Positions 1 to 10,476 of a stretch of 64,000 bases of DNA are shown here, one piece after another. The notes beneath the pieces are model-generated. The model was given only the letters and a program-made list of their open reading frames with translations. It had not been told where the DNA came from and made no database searches. A program made the position numbers and the translations under genes. Position 1 is the stretch's first letter; every line of letters begins with the position of its first letter. Location of the stretch: assembly GCA_047967505.1 (NCBI GenBank), contig CM106539.1; one strand, given 5' to 3'. This stretch comes from Dipteris shenzhenensis (taxonomy: Eukaryota; Polypodiophyta; Polypodiopsida; Gleicheniales).

Positions 1-1672
1 TACGACGGTCTTGTTACGGCGCTGAATACGCAGAACAGAAATCCGCCCCTCAACTTTGAGGATTTCAGTGCGATGCTTCTGGAGGAGGAGATGCATCAAA
101 AGACGAGGATTGGAGAAGTTTCGGCTTTCTATGCTGGATCAAAGAAAGGTAAGGGTAAGGACTCTGGTAACCCATCTTCTTCTGATGATAAAAAGAGAGA
201 GAGGAAGATCAAGTGCTTCTATTGCAACAAGGCAGGGCACAAGCAGAATGAGTGCCGAAAGAAGATTGTAGATGAGAAGAACGGAGTAAAGAAAGAGTCC
301 AGCAACAGCACGCAGGAAGCGCCAGTAGAGCTGTTCGTAGCAATTGAGGAGATTTGCATGGAGGCAGTTCATGTACTTGCGAATGAACCTTGGATCATTG
401 ACAGTGGTGCATTGTGCCACATGACCAGTCGGAAGGATTGGTATACCTCTCTACAGTCGGTGGGGAATGACATCCTAGTAGCAGTAGGCAATGATGCAAA
501 ATGTCCAGCAAAAGGAAAACGTACGATTGCTCTCAAGTTAGATGGAGTTGTAAAACAGTTGTCTGATGTTCTTTATGTGCCAAATATCAAGAGGAACTTG
601 TTGTCCGTTTCTGTGATCACGGATCGGGACCTCAAAGTTCAATTCGATAAGAATGGTACACAGATCCTGGATCTTCAAGGAAAGGTCGTTGGTAAAGGTA
701 CACGGCGCAACAACATCTACGAACTCTCAGCTTTCAGTACTCGAGCCGATGTGAAGAACACTAAGCTGTGGCATGAGAGGTTTGGTCATCTAAACCTTAG
801 TTCTTTGAAGGAGATGCATAAAAGTGGAATGATTGCAGACCTATCAGAAATTTCATATCTGCCTGATGTATGTGAAGCTTGCATGATGGGCAAGCAGCAT
901 CGGCAGCCCTTTCCTAAAGAGGCTAGCAGGGCAAAGGCTCCTCTAGAGCTCGTTCACACGGACCTCTGCGGAAAGATGGAGACGGAAGCTTTGGGTGGTT
1001 CCTACTACTTCATGACGCTGATCGACGACTACAGTAGAAGGATATGGATATACTTCCTGAAGACTAAAGATGAGGCTTTTAGTAAGTTCAAGGAATGACA
1101 TGTAATGGTCGAGAAAGAAACGGGGAAGAAGGTGAAGAAATTGAGATTAGACAGAGGTGGAGAGTTCACATCAACTGAATTCGAGAGTTACTGTAAAAGT
1201 CACGGGATCAAGAGGCAGAAACCCCCGCCACATACATCACAGCAAAATGGAGCAGCAAAACGCAAGATGCGTGTCATCTGTGAAATGGGCAGGAGTATGA
1301 TGAAAGGGAAAGATTTGCCAAAGACTTTCTAGGTTGAAGCATGTAACACCGCAGTTTACATTCTGAATCGTAGCTACACGAAAGCTGTGAACGGGATGAC
1401 TCCACTGCAGGCCTTTTCTGGTAAAGAAACCTTCAGCTGCACATTTCAGAGTTTTTGGATGTGACTGTTTTGTGCATGTCCCTGATGCTAACAAGACCAA
1501 ATGGGAACCGAAGAGCCGGAAGTGTATTTTCTTGGGCTACAGTGAAGAGGCGAAGGGTTACCGCCTCTATAACCCTGTTACCAAGAAGGTAATAGTAAGT
1601 CGCGACGTGGTCTTCTTAGATCAGTCGCATCAATTGGAGGAGGATGCTTCCTTCCCAGACAACCAGAACTAG
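1..1672 (+). pseudogene. copia-A gag end, protease and integrase (broken)
   Basis: The frame is open from base 1 to a TGA at 1096-1098. It shows a CCHC zinc knuckle (CFYCNKAGHKQNEC, about 211-252), an aspartic protease motif (DSGA near 400), the pre-integrase HHCC region (WHERFGHL near 770 and CEACMMGK near 870) and the start of the integrase core (HTDLCG near 955). After the TGA the same frame resumes at about 1105 with LRLDRGGEF, holding the second catalytic Asp. The third catalytic residue is lost: the usual GVAERKNR-type Glu is replaced by Lys (GAAKRKMR, near 1255). A TAG at 1330-1332, a frameshift near 1440 and a TAG near 1670 follow. Gag packages RNA and integrase inserts cDNA; this copy looks dead for both cleavage and integration. 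Confidence 0.92.
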
Positions 1673-1717
1673 GATATTCATTCAGTACCACCACCAACAG
1701 CAGACTGAACTCTCCCA

Positions 1718-3467
1718 ATGGTGCTTGGGAGGATTCAAGATAAAGAAGATGAAGAAGAGCTTGCAGAACCACAATGGCAAAAGCTATTCCCGAAGTGGGT
1801 AAAGCAGCTTTTGGACGGCAGAGAACCTCCAGCCATTGAGGAGGAACCATTTGAACACCGTCAGTCCAAGAGATTAGAGGAGCAAAGAAGAGCGCAGGAA
1901 TACTTGGTTAACTATGCTTTGATGATAGAAGTAATCCGTGCTGATGAACCCAAGTGTCTTGAAGAGGCACAGGGTAATGATAGGTGGATGGAGGTTATGC
2001 AGTCGGAGTATGGCTCCATAATGAAGAACAACACTTGGGACCTTGTGGATCGTCCACCAAAACGCAAGGTAATCGGCACCAAGTGGGTATACAAGACCAA
2101 GTACAAGTCCGACGACACGTTGGATAAGTACAAGGCTTGGCTCGTGGCAAAAGGATTTGCACAGGTAAATGGATTTGATTATTAGGATACTTTTGCTCCC
2201 ACAGCTCGACTAACCACAATTCGCAGTGTTTTGGCTTTAGCTGCCCAGGGAAGTTGGCCCATGTTTCAAATGGATGTAAAATCCGCCTTTCTAAATGGGG
2301 ATCTCAAGGAGGAGGTATACGTGGAACAACCACCAGGTTTTGTGATCCCCGGTTCAGAAGGTAAAGTCTGTAAACTAAAGAAGGCACTTTACGGGCTGAA
2401 ACAGGTCCCACGAGCGTGGTACCAGCGAATTGATGCCTACTTTCTGCAAAACGGGTTCAGGAGGAGCCCATCAGATGTAAATTTGTATATCTTCAGAGAA
2501 GGAGACATGTGTATGATCGTGGTCCTTTATGTGGACGACCTTGTCATAACAGGGAACCATGAAGAGAAGATCTCGCAGACAAAGTATCTGCTAGGAAGAG
2601 AGTTTGAAATGACAGACCTCGAACTGATGCATTTCTGTTTGTTGGGGATTGAAGTTTGGCAAGAGCCGAAACAGATCTTCATTTTACAGCTGAAGTATGG
2701 TGGAGAGATACTGAAGGCATTTGGCATGACTGAGTGCAAGACAGTTGGTACCCCTATGGAGGTTGACGTGAAGCTCTCAAACGAGGATTCATCACCACTG
2801 GTGGACGAAGCGAAGTACAGAAGGCTTGTGGGCAGTTTGATTTACTTGTGCAACACACGGCGGGGCATCAGCTTTGCGACTGGTGTACTAAGTAGGTTTT
2901 CCAATAAGCTCCGGGAGAACCATTGAAGGGTAGGGATGCGAGTGCTGAAATACATCAAAGGCACACTTGATTATGGCATCACCTATACCAAGGGCAACGG
3001 ATTGGGCAGGAGACGTGGATAGCAGATCAGTGACAAGTTATTGTTTCTCACTTGGATATTTGGAGCTGTGTCATGGGTCAGCAAGAAGCAACCCACAGTT
3101 GCTCTTTCTTCTATCGAGGCTGAGTACAAATCATCATGCTTTGCTTCTTTTGAGACAGTGTGGTTGAGGAGGATTCTGGGGGACATGGGTGCAGTGCAGA
3201 ACAAGCCTACGTAGTTATCATGTGACAATCAGAGCTGCATGGCGATTGCAAAGAACCCTGTGTTCCACGCTCGCACAAAACACATTGAGATTCAATATCA
3301 CTTTGTACACGAGCTCATCATGGATTGAGAGGTCGACTTGGTGTACTATCCGACTACAGAGAATGTTGCGGACATCTTCACAAAGGCTCTTGGAAGAGAC
3401 TTGCTGGAGAGGCATCTTCATCGACTTGGCATTGGACCGAAAAAGTAAGTTTACTTGTGGGTGGACA
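1718..3467 (+). pseudogene. copia-A reverse transcriptase and RNase H (broken)
   Basis: Reading starts in the linker before the reverse transcriptase; the recognisable RT block (GTKWVYKTKYKSD) lies near 2080. A TAG at 2183-2185 breaks the frame, which resumes at 2231 with MDVKSAFLNGDL and KALYGLKQ. The catalytic YVDD box is intact at about 2527-2538. A TGA ends this stretch at 2926. RNase H follows in shifted frames, with SKKQPTVAL near 3080 and residues resembling ARTKHIEIQYHF near 3270-3300. The lineage looks Tork/Tnt1-like from motif style, which is inference. The retained YVDD does not rescue function because at least three separate lesions precede the end of pol. Confidence 0.9.
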
Positions 3468-3478
3468 TTGAGGGGGGG
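3468..3478 (+). other. copia-A polypurine tract
   Basis: A purine run (ttgaggggggg) lies directly against the TG that opens the 3' LTR. This is the expected position of the plus-strand primer for reverse transcription and fixes the LTR start at 3479. Confidence 0.85.
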
Positions 3479-4199
3479 TGTTAGATATCAATGCTCCACT
3501 CTCATGTAACTACGCGGGAACCAGCTAACTCTACTTGTAAGCCCCCCATATGAGGAGGAGGTATTTGAGTAGCTCGGTTATCCGGTAGGTCTTGGTTTGG
3601 ACACCAGATCGGGGCCATGTGTGGCCTGATGACTGGACGGAGTTGGCACACTGCCAACTAGGCTACATGCAAGTGCGGGAAGGCATCCCATGACTGACCG
3701 CATTGAGGGTAGACGGAGCATTTTTCGGGGCAGCCCACTCTCGGGTTGCGGGGCCCGTTTGGAGTCCCAGATGATCCCGGATGGCTATGGGCCGAATGGT
3801 GACCATAGGTTTGTTGCTCTATTTTGTGCACCGGTTCTGTCATGTGGTCGGCGGCCTATTTCGGGACCGACCCCCAGTCGACCGTTTTAGGCGGATTGGA
3901 TCGGTCACCACATTGGGTCTAACCGACTACGACTAGTGGCTATATAAGAGCAAGCCCGTGAAGCCCATTTCATCACTGGCTACAACAACCCTGATTCCTT
4001 AGCATCCAGCCTCCGTCCTCTATTGTTTCCAGCTCGCCATCGAAGCTTCTTTCATAGGAGCGCACGGTTGGGAGGTAGCGCCATCTATTGTATCAGTTCT
4101 AGAGTAATCAAATTTTTGATTCTCCATACTATTTGTTTTCTCTCTTGCGTACGAGATCCTGTAATTTGTTGAGCACAGACGTTGTATTGTTTTCTTACA
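3479..4199 (+). repeat. 3' LTR of copia-A, 721 bp
   Basis: The LTR runs from TGTTAG to CTTACA. The boundary is supported three ways: the adjacent polypurine tract, the abrupt switch at 4200 to copia-B coding sequence, and two reverse-oriented copies elsewhere (721 bp at 5720-6440 and 688 bp at 58442-59129), both flanked by perfect 5-bp target-site duplications. By eye the copy at 5720-6440 is roughly 95 percent identical over the stretch I compared. Confidence 0.93.
3941..3948 (+). promoter_or_regulatory. TATA box of the copia-A LTR promoter
   Basis: TATATAAG lies about two thirds of the way through the LTR, where U3 meets R in copia elements. The same motif is kept in reverse at 5971-5978 and 58693-58700 in the two solo LTRs. 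This is a plausible Pol II core promoter; no expression evidence is available. Confidence 0.6.
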
Positions 4200-4966
4200 G
4201 GTTCAACATGCAAGATTGCAAGCCTATAGCCACTCCCATGGAGCCAGGGCTGAAGCTTACTATGTATGATGCAGGTAAATCAGTGGATGCCTCACTTTAC
4301 AGCTAGGCTATTGGATGCCTTAGTTATTTGTGCAATACACTATCCAATATTCAGTATGCAGTATCTTAGGTGGACAAGGTGTAAAACGCATCTTCTGTTA
4401 TTTGCAAGGCACAAAGTCTTATGGCTTGATGTTTCCCAGGGGGGGTGACTTGCAGATGCATGCTTATAGTGACTGAGATTGAGCTGGAGACTATGACACT
4501 AGGCAGTCCACAAGTGGTAATTGTTTCTTTTTGGGTAAAGCTTGCATTTCTTGGTTGAGCAAGAAACAATCTACTGTGGCTACTTCCTCGTGTGAAGTTG
4601 AGTATAGGACAGCTTTCACAACAACAGTTGAATGTGTTTGGCTGCGTCATTTGTTTGCTGATCTTCATCTCTTATTGGAGGGTCCTTCTCCAATTCTCAC
4701 TGATAGTCAGAGTGCTATAGCAGTGGCAAAGAATCCTATGTTTTATGCTCGCACGAAACACATTGAGGTTCATTATCATTATGTAAGAGAGAAGTTGCAT
4801 GCAGGGGAGATCAGTATGATCTATGTGTCAACACATGACAATGTTGCAGACATCTTTACCAAAGCACTTTCACGTGAGAAGTTTGAGGCATTTCGCAGTG
4901 CCTTGAACTTATCTCCTTTTGGTGATTGATCACTTCCTTGTACATCACATTGGCACGGCAGGGGGG
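4200..4966 (+). pseudogene. copia-B RT end and RNase H fragment
   Basis: Right after the copia-A LTR the sequence enters the RT-RNase H connection of another copia (MQDCKPIATPMEPGLKL near 4208). It crosses several stops, then opens from 4531 to 4929 through RNase [26 protein letters not shown], a catalytic-type TDSQSAIA and the ADIFTKAL tail. A purine run (ggcagggggg) at about 4957-4966 is the polypurine tract. The 5' part of this element must lie beyond copia-A, outside the window. Its RNase H resembles that of copia-C, so the two may share a lineage. Confidence 0.88.
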
Positions 4967-5190
4967 TGTTAGAATTATTGGCATATTCTAGGTAGTGACC
5001 AATGTAATCCATAAGTGAGTTAGGGGCACTTTTCCCTCACTAGAGGCTTTTCGCCCTAACCACAATTATTGGGTTAGTGTGGTTTTGTCACTTAGATAAA
5101 ACCACCTCCTCACTTGTAGTCTTCCATCTTATCTATTCTAGTTTACGTTTTTCTCTCTCTTGCTTCTTGCTCCCACCTTTCAAGTTTCAA
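4967..5190 (+). repeat. 3' LTR of copia-B (right end uncertain)
   Basis: A TGTTAG start follows directly on the polypurine tract. No second copy is in the window, so the right end is a guess placed in the CT-rich stretch that precedes a change in composition. Confidence 0.55.
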
Positions 5191-5719
5191 TAGAGACCAC
5201 ATACGAAGAGAGAGGGCCATAGATAGATTGACTATGTATTGATGACAAAGCATAATGCATTTGAAGTTGGCATCTTGTTCTTGCAAGAGAACCATTTTAG
5301 AAACCAACCAACTTGTGCAAGTTGATTGGCCTCTTGAAGCCTAATAAAATGTATTGATGGTTGCTATATACCACTTTAGGTTCTGCATGTTGGCCCGAAA
5401 CTCGTTTTGGGTATGAAACGTTTCCGAAACGTTTCGCTTATAAAACAAACGTTTCGGGGTCCCCAAAAAACCCCCAAATGTTGAAAAGTCCCAAAAATGC
5501 CCGTTTTGACGTTTCTTGAGCCCCCGCCTTCGATTTCTACGTCGTCCATCGATTTGCAAGCCATACGTATGCACACATCCATGAATCCCCATACAAATCG
5601 TCTGTGCGGATGTACGGAACATACGGATGTATGGACGTCAGGGCTTGGGGCACCAATGGGTGCACGGACTATCTGTACGAGGATTCACAGACGTGTGCAT
5701 CCTTAACCTTTGAACTCTT

Positions 5720-6440
5720 TGTAAGAAAACAATACAACATCTTTGCTCAACAGATAACAGGATCTCGTACGCAAGAGAGAAAACAGATAGTATGCAGAAT
5801 AAAAAATTTGATTACTGTGGAACTGATACAATAGATGGCGCTGCCTCCCAACCGTGCGCTCCTATGAAAGAAGCTTCGATGGCGAGCTGGAAACAGTAGA
5901 GGACGGAGGCTGGATGCTAAGGAATCAAGGTTGCTGTAGCCAGTGATGAAATGGGCTTCACGGGCTTGCTCTTATATAGCCACTAGTCATAGTAGGTTGG
6001 GCTCAATTGGGTGACCGACCCAGTCTGCCCAAAACGGTCGACTGGGGGTCGGTCCCAAAATAGGCCACCGACCACACGATAGCACCGGTGCGCAAAATAG
6101 AGCAACTCACCTACGGTTCTCGCTCGGCCCATAGCCATCCGGGATCATCTGGGACTCCAAATGGGCCCCGCAACCCGAGAGTGGGCTGCCCCGGGAAATG
6201 CTCCGTCTACCCTCAATGCGGTCAGTCATGGGATGCCTTCCCGCACTTGCATGTAGCCTAGTTGGCAGTGTGCCAACTCCGTCCAGCCATCAGGCCACAC
6301 ATGGCCCCCATCTAGTGTCCAAACCAGGATCTACCGGATAACCGAGCTACTCAAATGCCTTCTCCTCATATGGGAGGCTTACAAGTAGAGTTAGCTGGTT
6401 CCCGCGTAGTTACATGAGAGTGGAGCATTGATATCTAACA
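5720..6440 (-). repeat. Solo LTR of the copia-A family, with TSD
   Basis: This is a reverse-oriented copy of the 721-bp LTR at 3479-4199, with ends TGTAAG and CTAACA. It is flanked by a perfect 5-bp direct repeat, ctctt, at 5715-5719 and 6441-6445. A lone LTR with intact ends and duplication is the product of recombination between the two LTRs of a full insertion. The insertion sits inside the hAT element and so post-dates it. Confidence 0.96.
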
Positions 6441-6458
6441 CTCTTATCGTTTATGTAG

Positions 6459-7373
6459 GATTCAAGACATTAAGCAGATATGGCACAAGCGTTGGGACTG
6501 GTTTCATAGACCAATCCATGGGTCGCACATATATTGCATCCTTGTGGAGGAGTGAGAGCCGGCATTGTGTGAGGAGCTTGAGGAGGGTTGGACAAAGTAC
6601 ATTATTGCATTGGTGGACGGTAATGTAAATCTTGTGAGGAAGCTCGAGGATCTGTGTCTCATGTTCCGCAATATTATCTCTATGTTTGGAAAGTCAACTG
6701 CTTTGCTTCGTGACACACAGTTACAGCCAGTTTCTTGGTGGGAGAAGTATGGCATTTCTACCCCAGAATTGGTAGGGTTCTTATCTCTTTTGGTAGCATA
6801 TCTTGCTGAAAGTTGCTGCTTCTATTGTTCTCTTTCTATGTCTCTTTCATTGAATATTTGCACTTCTTTGCAAATTGCAGAGACACATTGCCATGAAGGT
6901 TTTGCTGCAGGACTGTAGTTCTGGCCCGTGCGAGAGAAATTGTAGTACCTAGGCTCTCTTTCACACAAAAAGGAGAAATAGTCTCTCTACTGCACTGTTA
7001 GAGAGACTTGTTTTTTGTCATTGCAATTTGAGATTGTTGGAGCAGAAGGGGAATCCCATTGAGCCACAACAAGTCAATCTAGACAAAATCGACATCAACA
7101 AAACCAAGGACGTTCCAGAGATTTCTTAGAAGGAGAGAGACATTTACTCCATTCTATATAAGGAGATTTCAGCTCCATCTCATGCGACACGATCTTCTGA
7201 GAGGGCTACTACCAGTGCTGCACCACCTCTGGCAAATGCAAGTAGTAGTGCTGCACCACCTCCGGCAAATGATGACACATTTGAGGAGTCATCCGTTGCT
7301 AGCGAGAGCGAGGATGAGCAGGATGAGGAGGAAGAGGAGGATGCTGAGGATATGGAGGATGATGACTCATGAG
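6459..7373 (+). pseudogene. hAT transposase C-terminal region (broken)
   Basis: After a tttatgtag acceptor-like site the frame reads through a hAT segment (KQIWHKRWDWFHRPIH), a stop at 6553-6555, then FRNIISMFG and PVSWWEKYGISTPEL. A GT-AG intron (6772-6880) is inferred because the next stretch restores the hAT dimerisation block: CSSGPCERN, then HTKRRNSL and LERLVFCHCNLRLL. A TAG at 6950-6952 interrupts this block, and another near 7130 precedes an acidic Glu/Asp tail ending in TGA at 7371-7373. The block is characteristic of plant hAT transposases that carry DUF659. The N-terminal zinc finger and the first catalytic part are absent, so no active transposase is made. Confidence 0.82.
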
Positions 7374-8050
7374 TCATGAGTCATGAAGCATGATCATTTA
7401 GTCTTGACTGAGGACTGTTTTTGCTACTCTAGACTCTAGAGACTATTTTGTAGTACTTTCATATTTTGAGTCTTGACTACTTCAGTACTTTTTTATTTTG
7501 CTATGTACTCTTTTATATTTTCCAGCAACACCAGAGTATCTATTTAGTATTAGCATCATTTCAGCTTTGAAAATTGAACCTCTTGTGACTTGTCATGACT
7601 CATGTGATACATTGATATGATTCATGATCCATGATTCATCATTTATGTATCTTTTCGAATTCTGAAATATGATCATGTCACGGTTCACCACTGCCTCTTG
7701 AATGTACAATGTTGTGTGATTCATTTTCAGAATTAGTAAATTGTAATATGTTTCAATTTTCAAGAATCGAATTTCAAGTTCTAACTTCCAAGTTCTCAAG
7801 AGTCAGGAGTCAGGACTCAGTGACATATCCAATGTCTATGGCATATGCACTATGTTTCATGAGTTTTTTTCAAGTATTGGAGCTCTGGTGGTAATAATCT
7901 AGAATGTTTTGATTTTTTTGGGAAAAAATATATATTTAAATACCCTATTATGGACAAAACGTTTTTACAGACGTTTCGGGTTTGCCCCGAAACGTGTCCG
8001 AAACTCCGAAACTCGTTTTGAAACCAGTGGTTTCGAAACTCCAAGCCCAC

Positions 8051-9637
8051 TATGATGGCTTTCTAAAACAAGGGTCATGTATCATTACCATTCTGTATCA
8101 TTACCAGTCTGTATGTTTAAAAGATCCTCCTAAAGAGAGCTCATGTAAATCTGTCCCTAACCTCAAAGAAAGTACCTTATTCTTCCACAAAGAGGAAATG
8201 TAAGGAACTCAGGGATTTCTTATCTATTTGACCTAAAGGATATATTCCTCCACCATGTATTCACCTTCTGTAGGCTCCATCTTTTTGGGTCAACATGCAG
8301 TAGTGAGTTAAATATCCACAGCTGCAAATAACACTTGCATAAATGGCTCGTCATGCACAATTCTTGCAAAAGTCCACTACGCTTGAACTCACTAATCAAT
8401 GAAATCTAGTTTCCCATGGGATTGAAGAGGGCTTGCTTATAAGCCAATGGGTATGATAGTTTGCACTGGCCTTAATGTGAGTAAGATCCTTGTTCTTGCA
8501 AAGTTTGATTGTATCGGATGGGTTGGACGTGCGTATTTCCACATTTCTTACCATGCATCATGCATGAGTGTTAAAAATATGTATCAGTGTGCTTCTAGCA
8601 TATGTGTGTGTGCCGGATGGGTATAAGATTTAGGGTTGAGGGTTTCCTAGTTCCCTCTCTACCTTGCTCCCAAGTGGCCCGCAGGGTGTAGATGATGTCA
8701 TACCATTTTTTAACGAGGGTGGCTGCAGTCCGAATCTGCTGCCTCATCACGAAACTGCAGCGTGCTACGCCGGATGCTCGAGGCAGTGATGCTGGCCACC
8801 GTCTCCTAGATGCCATCTTCTAGAGAGAGCTGAGGTCTCCAGCAAGAGGGAACGACTGTGCCCTGGATATCTAATTGGGTGACACTCAAGCCAGCTATCT
8901 TGTAGGCTGGAGAGACCATCTCAATGGGGAAAACATGTCGCTCCTTTGTCAACCAAGCTGCCATGCCCCAAGTGCTCCACAGAGCTTTTGAGGCTTGTAT
9001 GGAGCATTTGCACCCAACTGACAGTTCGCTACTCAATGCTAGTTTTAACAGTATTATTTTTTCAACCTTCGCGTTGAAGTGGAGGGTCATTTCTTTAGCT
9101 TTATATAGCTATTTGCATTTCAAAAGAGTGCTTAAAGCTAAGTAAACAAAACAACGAAAGACAAGTTGTAGTATCTTTGAAAATGATAGATTTGTAGATG
9201 TGCTGGAGAATTTGCCAGGGATTTGTGAGTTATGTTTTTTGAAGCTTTTCACGTCTTTTCTCAACATTTCCTCTTCTGTCTATTTTGAGTAGATGATTTG
9301 ATTCCTACACTAGTCTCCTATTTTGGTGGCGTGTAGCACCTTGCAGCAGATTCTGGCACATTAACTCTAGTAAAACCTCACAAATTTACATTTGAGTACC
9401 TGTCTCATGGTAGAAAGGGGAAGTTTACTCTGGTCAGTGCAGTGAGATCTGTGGTACTAATCATGTAGTTATGCCTGTTGCCATATTGGAGCTCTTTTCA
9501 AGGATTTGGATATCCTAATTCCAGAGATCTGTATCTTTAAAAATCATGTTGACATGAATTAAGCCAAATTCATAAGGTTGAAAACTTCTCATGTGGAAAT
9601 TTAGGACCGTCAACTTGGGTTTTGATCTTGATCACAG
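8051..9637. other. Unrecognised presumed intron sequence
   Basis: No gene or transposon domain is recognisable. A stretch open on the - strand (about 8806-9090, with a second short one at 8595-8816) has codon-like texture but no motif I know. The last 30 bases before 9638 end in a cag acceptor preceded by a T-rich stretch, consistent with the 3' end of a PEX10 intron. Confidence 0.4.
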
Positions 9638-9771
9638 ATACCACATGCTGGGAATCTTTTTGTTAATTCAGCTTTGTATAACTGGGAGCAACTGGCTACA
9701 ACAAAATGTTATCCGTGTCCTTGGAACATCGATGGAATCACAGCCGGTTGGTCAATCTTTGATGCAAACAG
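9638..9771 (+). CDS. PEX10: PEX10 exon: last membrane segment
   Basis: The exon starts after gatcacag and completes an Arg codon split by the upstream intron. It encodes [14 protein letters not shown], the membrane segment aligned with [14 protein letters not shown] of Arabidopsis PEX10, then a polar linker. It ends with the first base of a Gly codon before gtaag. Confidence 0.93.
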
Positions 9772-10438
9772 GTAAGCTTGCTCATTCATGAAAGCTATAT
9801 GACTATAAAAGACAGGTTCAACATGGCCTTGATTTTTTCATAGGGGTTTCTAGGTGTAATTGATCAAACCTTTGGTGTGAAAATTTTATTACCGGCTTAG
9901 ATTGGTCCCCAGAAATAGTACTCAAACCTACGTTAAAACTGCAATTGTCCAGCCTCCAATGTGTATACTATGGATAACTTAATATTATTGTTGTGATAAT
10001 TTCTGAAGAGATAATAAAGATCATGATGAAATGATAGGATTTCGAGGTGTTCCAATCTTGGATGAGGATTCAAATCCAATAAAGGGAAACTGGTTTGACC
10101 CTGCAACAAGTGGCAAAGCTACAGCAGAGGTAAGAGTCAGTGCTATTATAGATCTTGTTTGCAATGTCTATGTTAAAGGTAATAGATTCATGCTTGACAT
10201 CACAGTTCTGTTTGAGTAAAATCACATGCCATTTAGTATTCCAGCACCACAATTCGTTCCTCTATCATCTAGAATTGTATTTCAAGCATTTTTCTTACTT
10301 TGGTAACGGGATTGAAAAGTTGTTTCATCTTGTTCATTGTTGACAGAATTTAAGTAAGTGCCCACTTTGCTTGAGTCCAAGGCAATGGCCTACAGCAACT
10401 CCTTGTGGGCATGTATTTTGCTGGTACCCCCTTACCCT

Positions 10439-10476
<38 letters not shown>

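Larger units (their letters stand above)
1..4199 (+). mobile_element. Ty1/copia retrotransposon copia-A, 3' part
   Basis: The element lacks its 5' LTR, which lies before the window. It contains, in copia order, the end of gag, protease, integrase, reverse transcriptase and RNase H, then a polypurine tract and a 3' LTR. The order integrase before reverse transcriptase defines Ty1/copia rather than gypsy. The pol frame is broken many times, so this copy cannot move by itself. Its LTR ends exactly inside the reverse-transcriptase region of a second copia (copia-B), so copia-A appears to be the younger, nested insertion. The target-site duplication cannot be tested because the 5' end is outside the window. 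Two solo LTRs of the same family occur at 5720-6440 and 58442-59129. Confidence 0.93.
5390..8045 (+). mobile_element. Internally deleted hAT DNA transposon
   Basis: Both ends are rich in repeats of CGAAACG/CGTTTCG and GAAACTCGTTTTG (5392-5460 and 7958-8040), typical of hAT subterminal repeats. Between them lies only the C-terminal part of a hAT transposase gene. The left subterminal block joins the C-terminal exons almost directly, so most of the transposase gene is missing. A solo copia-A LTR was later inserted at 5720-6440. I could not resolve exact terminal inverted repeats or an 8-bp target duplication by eye, so the ends are approximate. The element lies in the presumed PEX10 intron. Confidence 0.65.

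Noticed and set aside
7182-7379. Separate small genes on both strands at the hAT tail
   Set aside because: The frame continuous with the hAT dimerisation block gives the Ala/Pro-rich and acidic tail; the other readings are its shadows.
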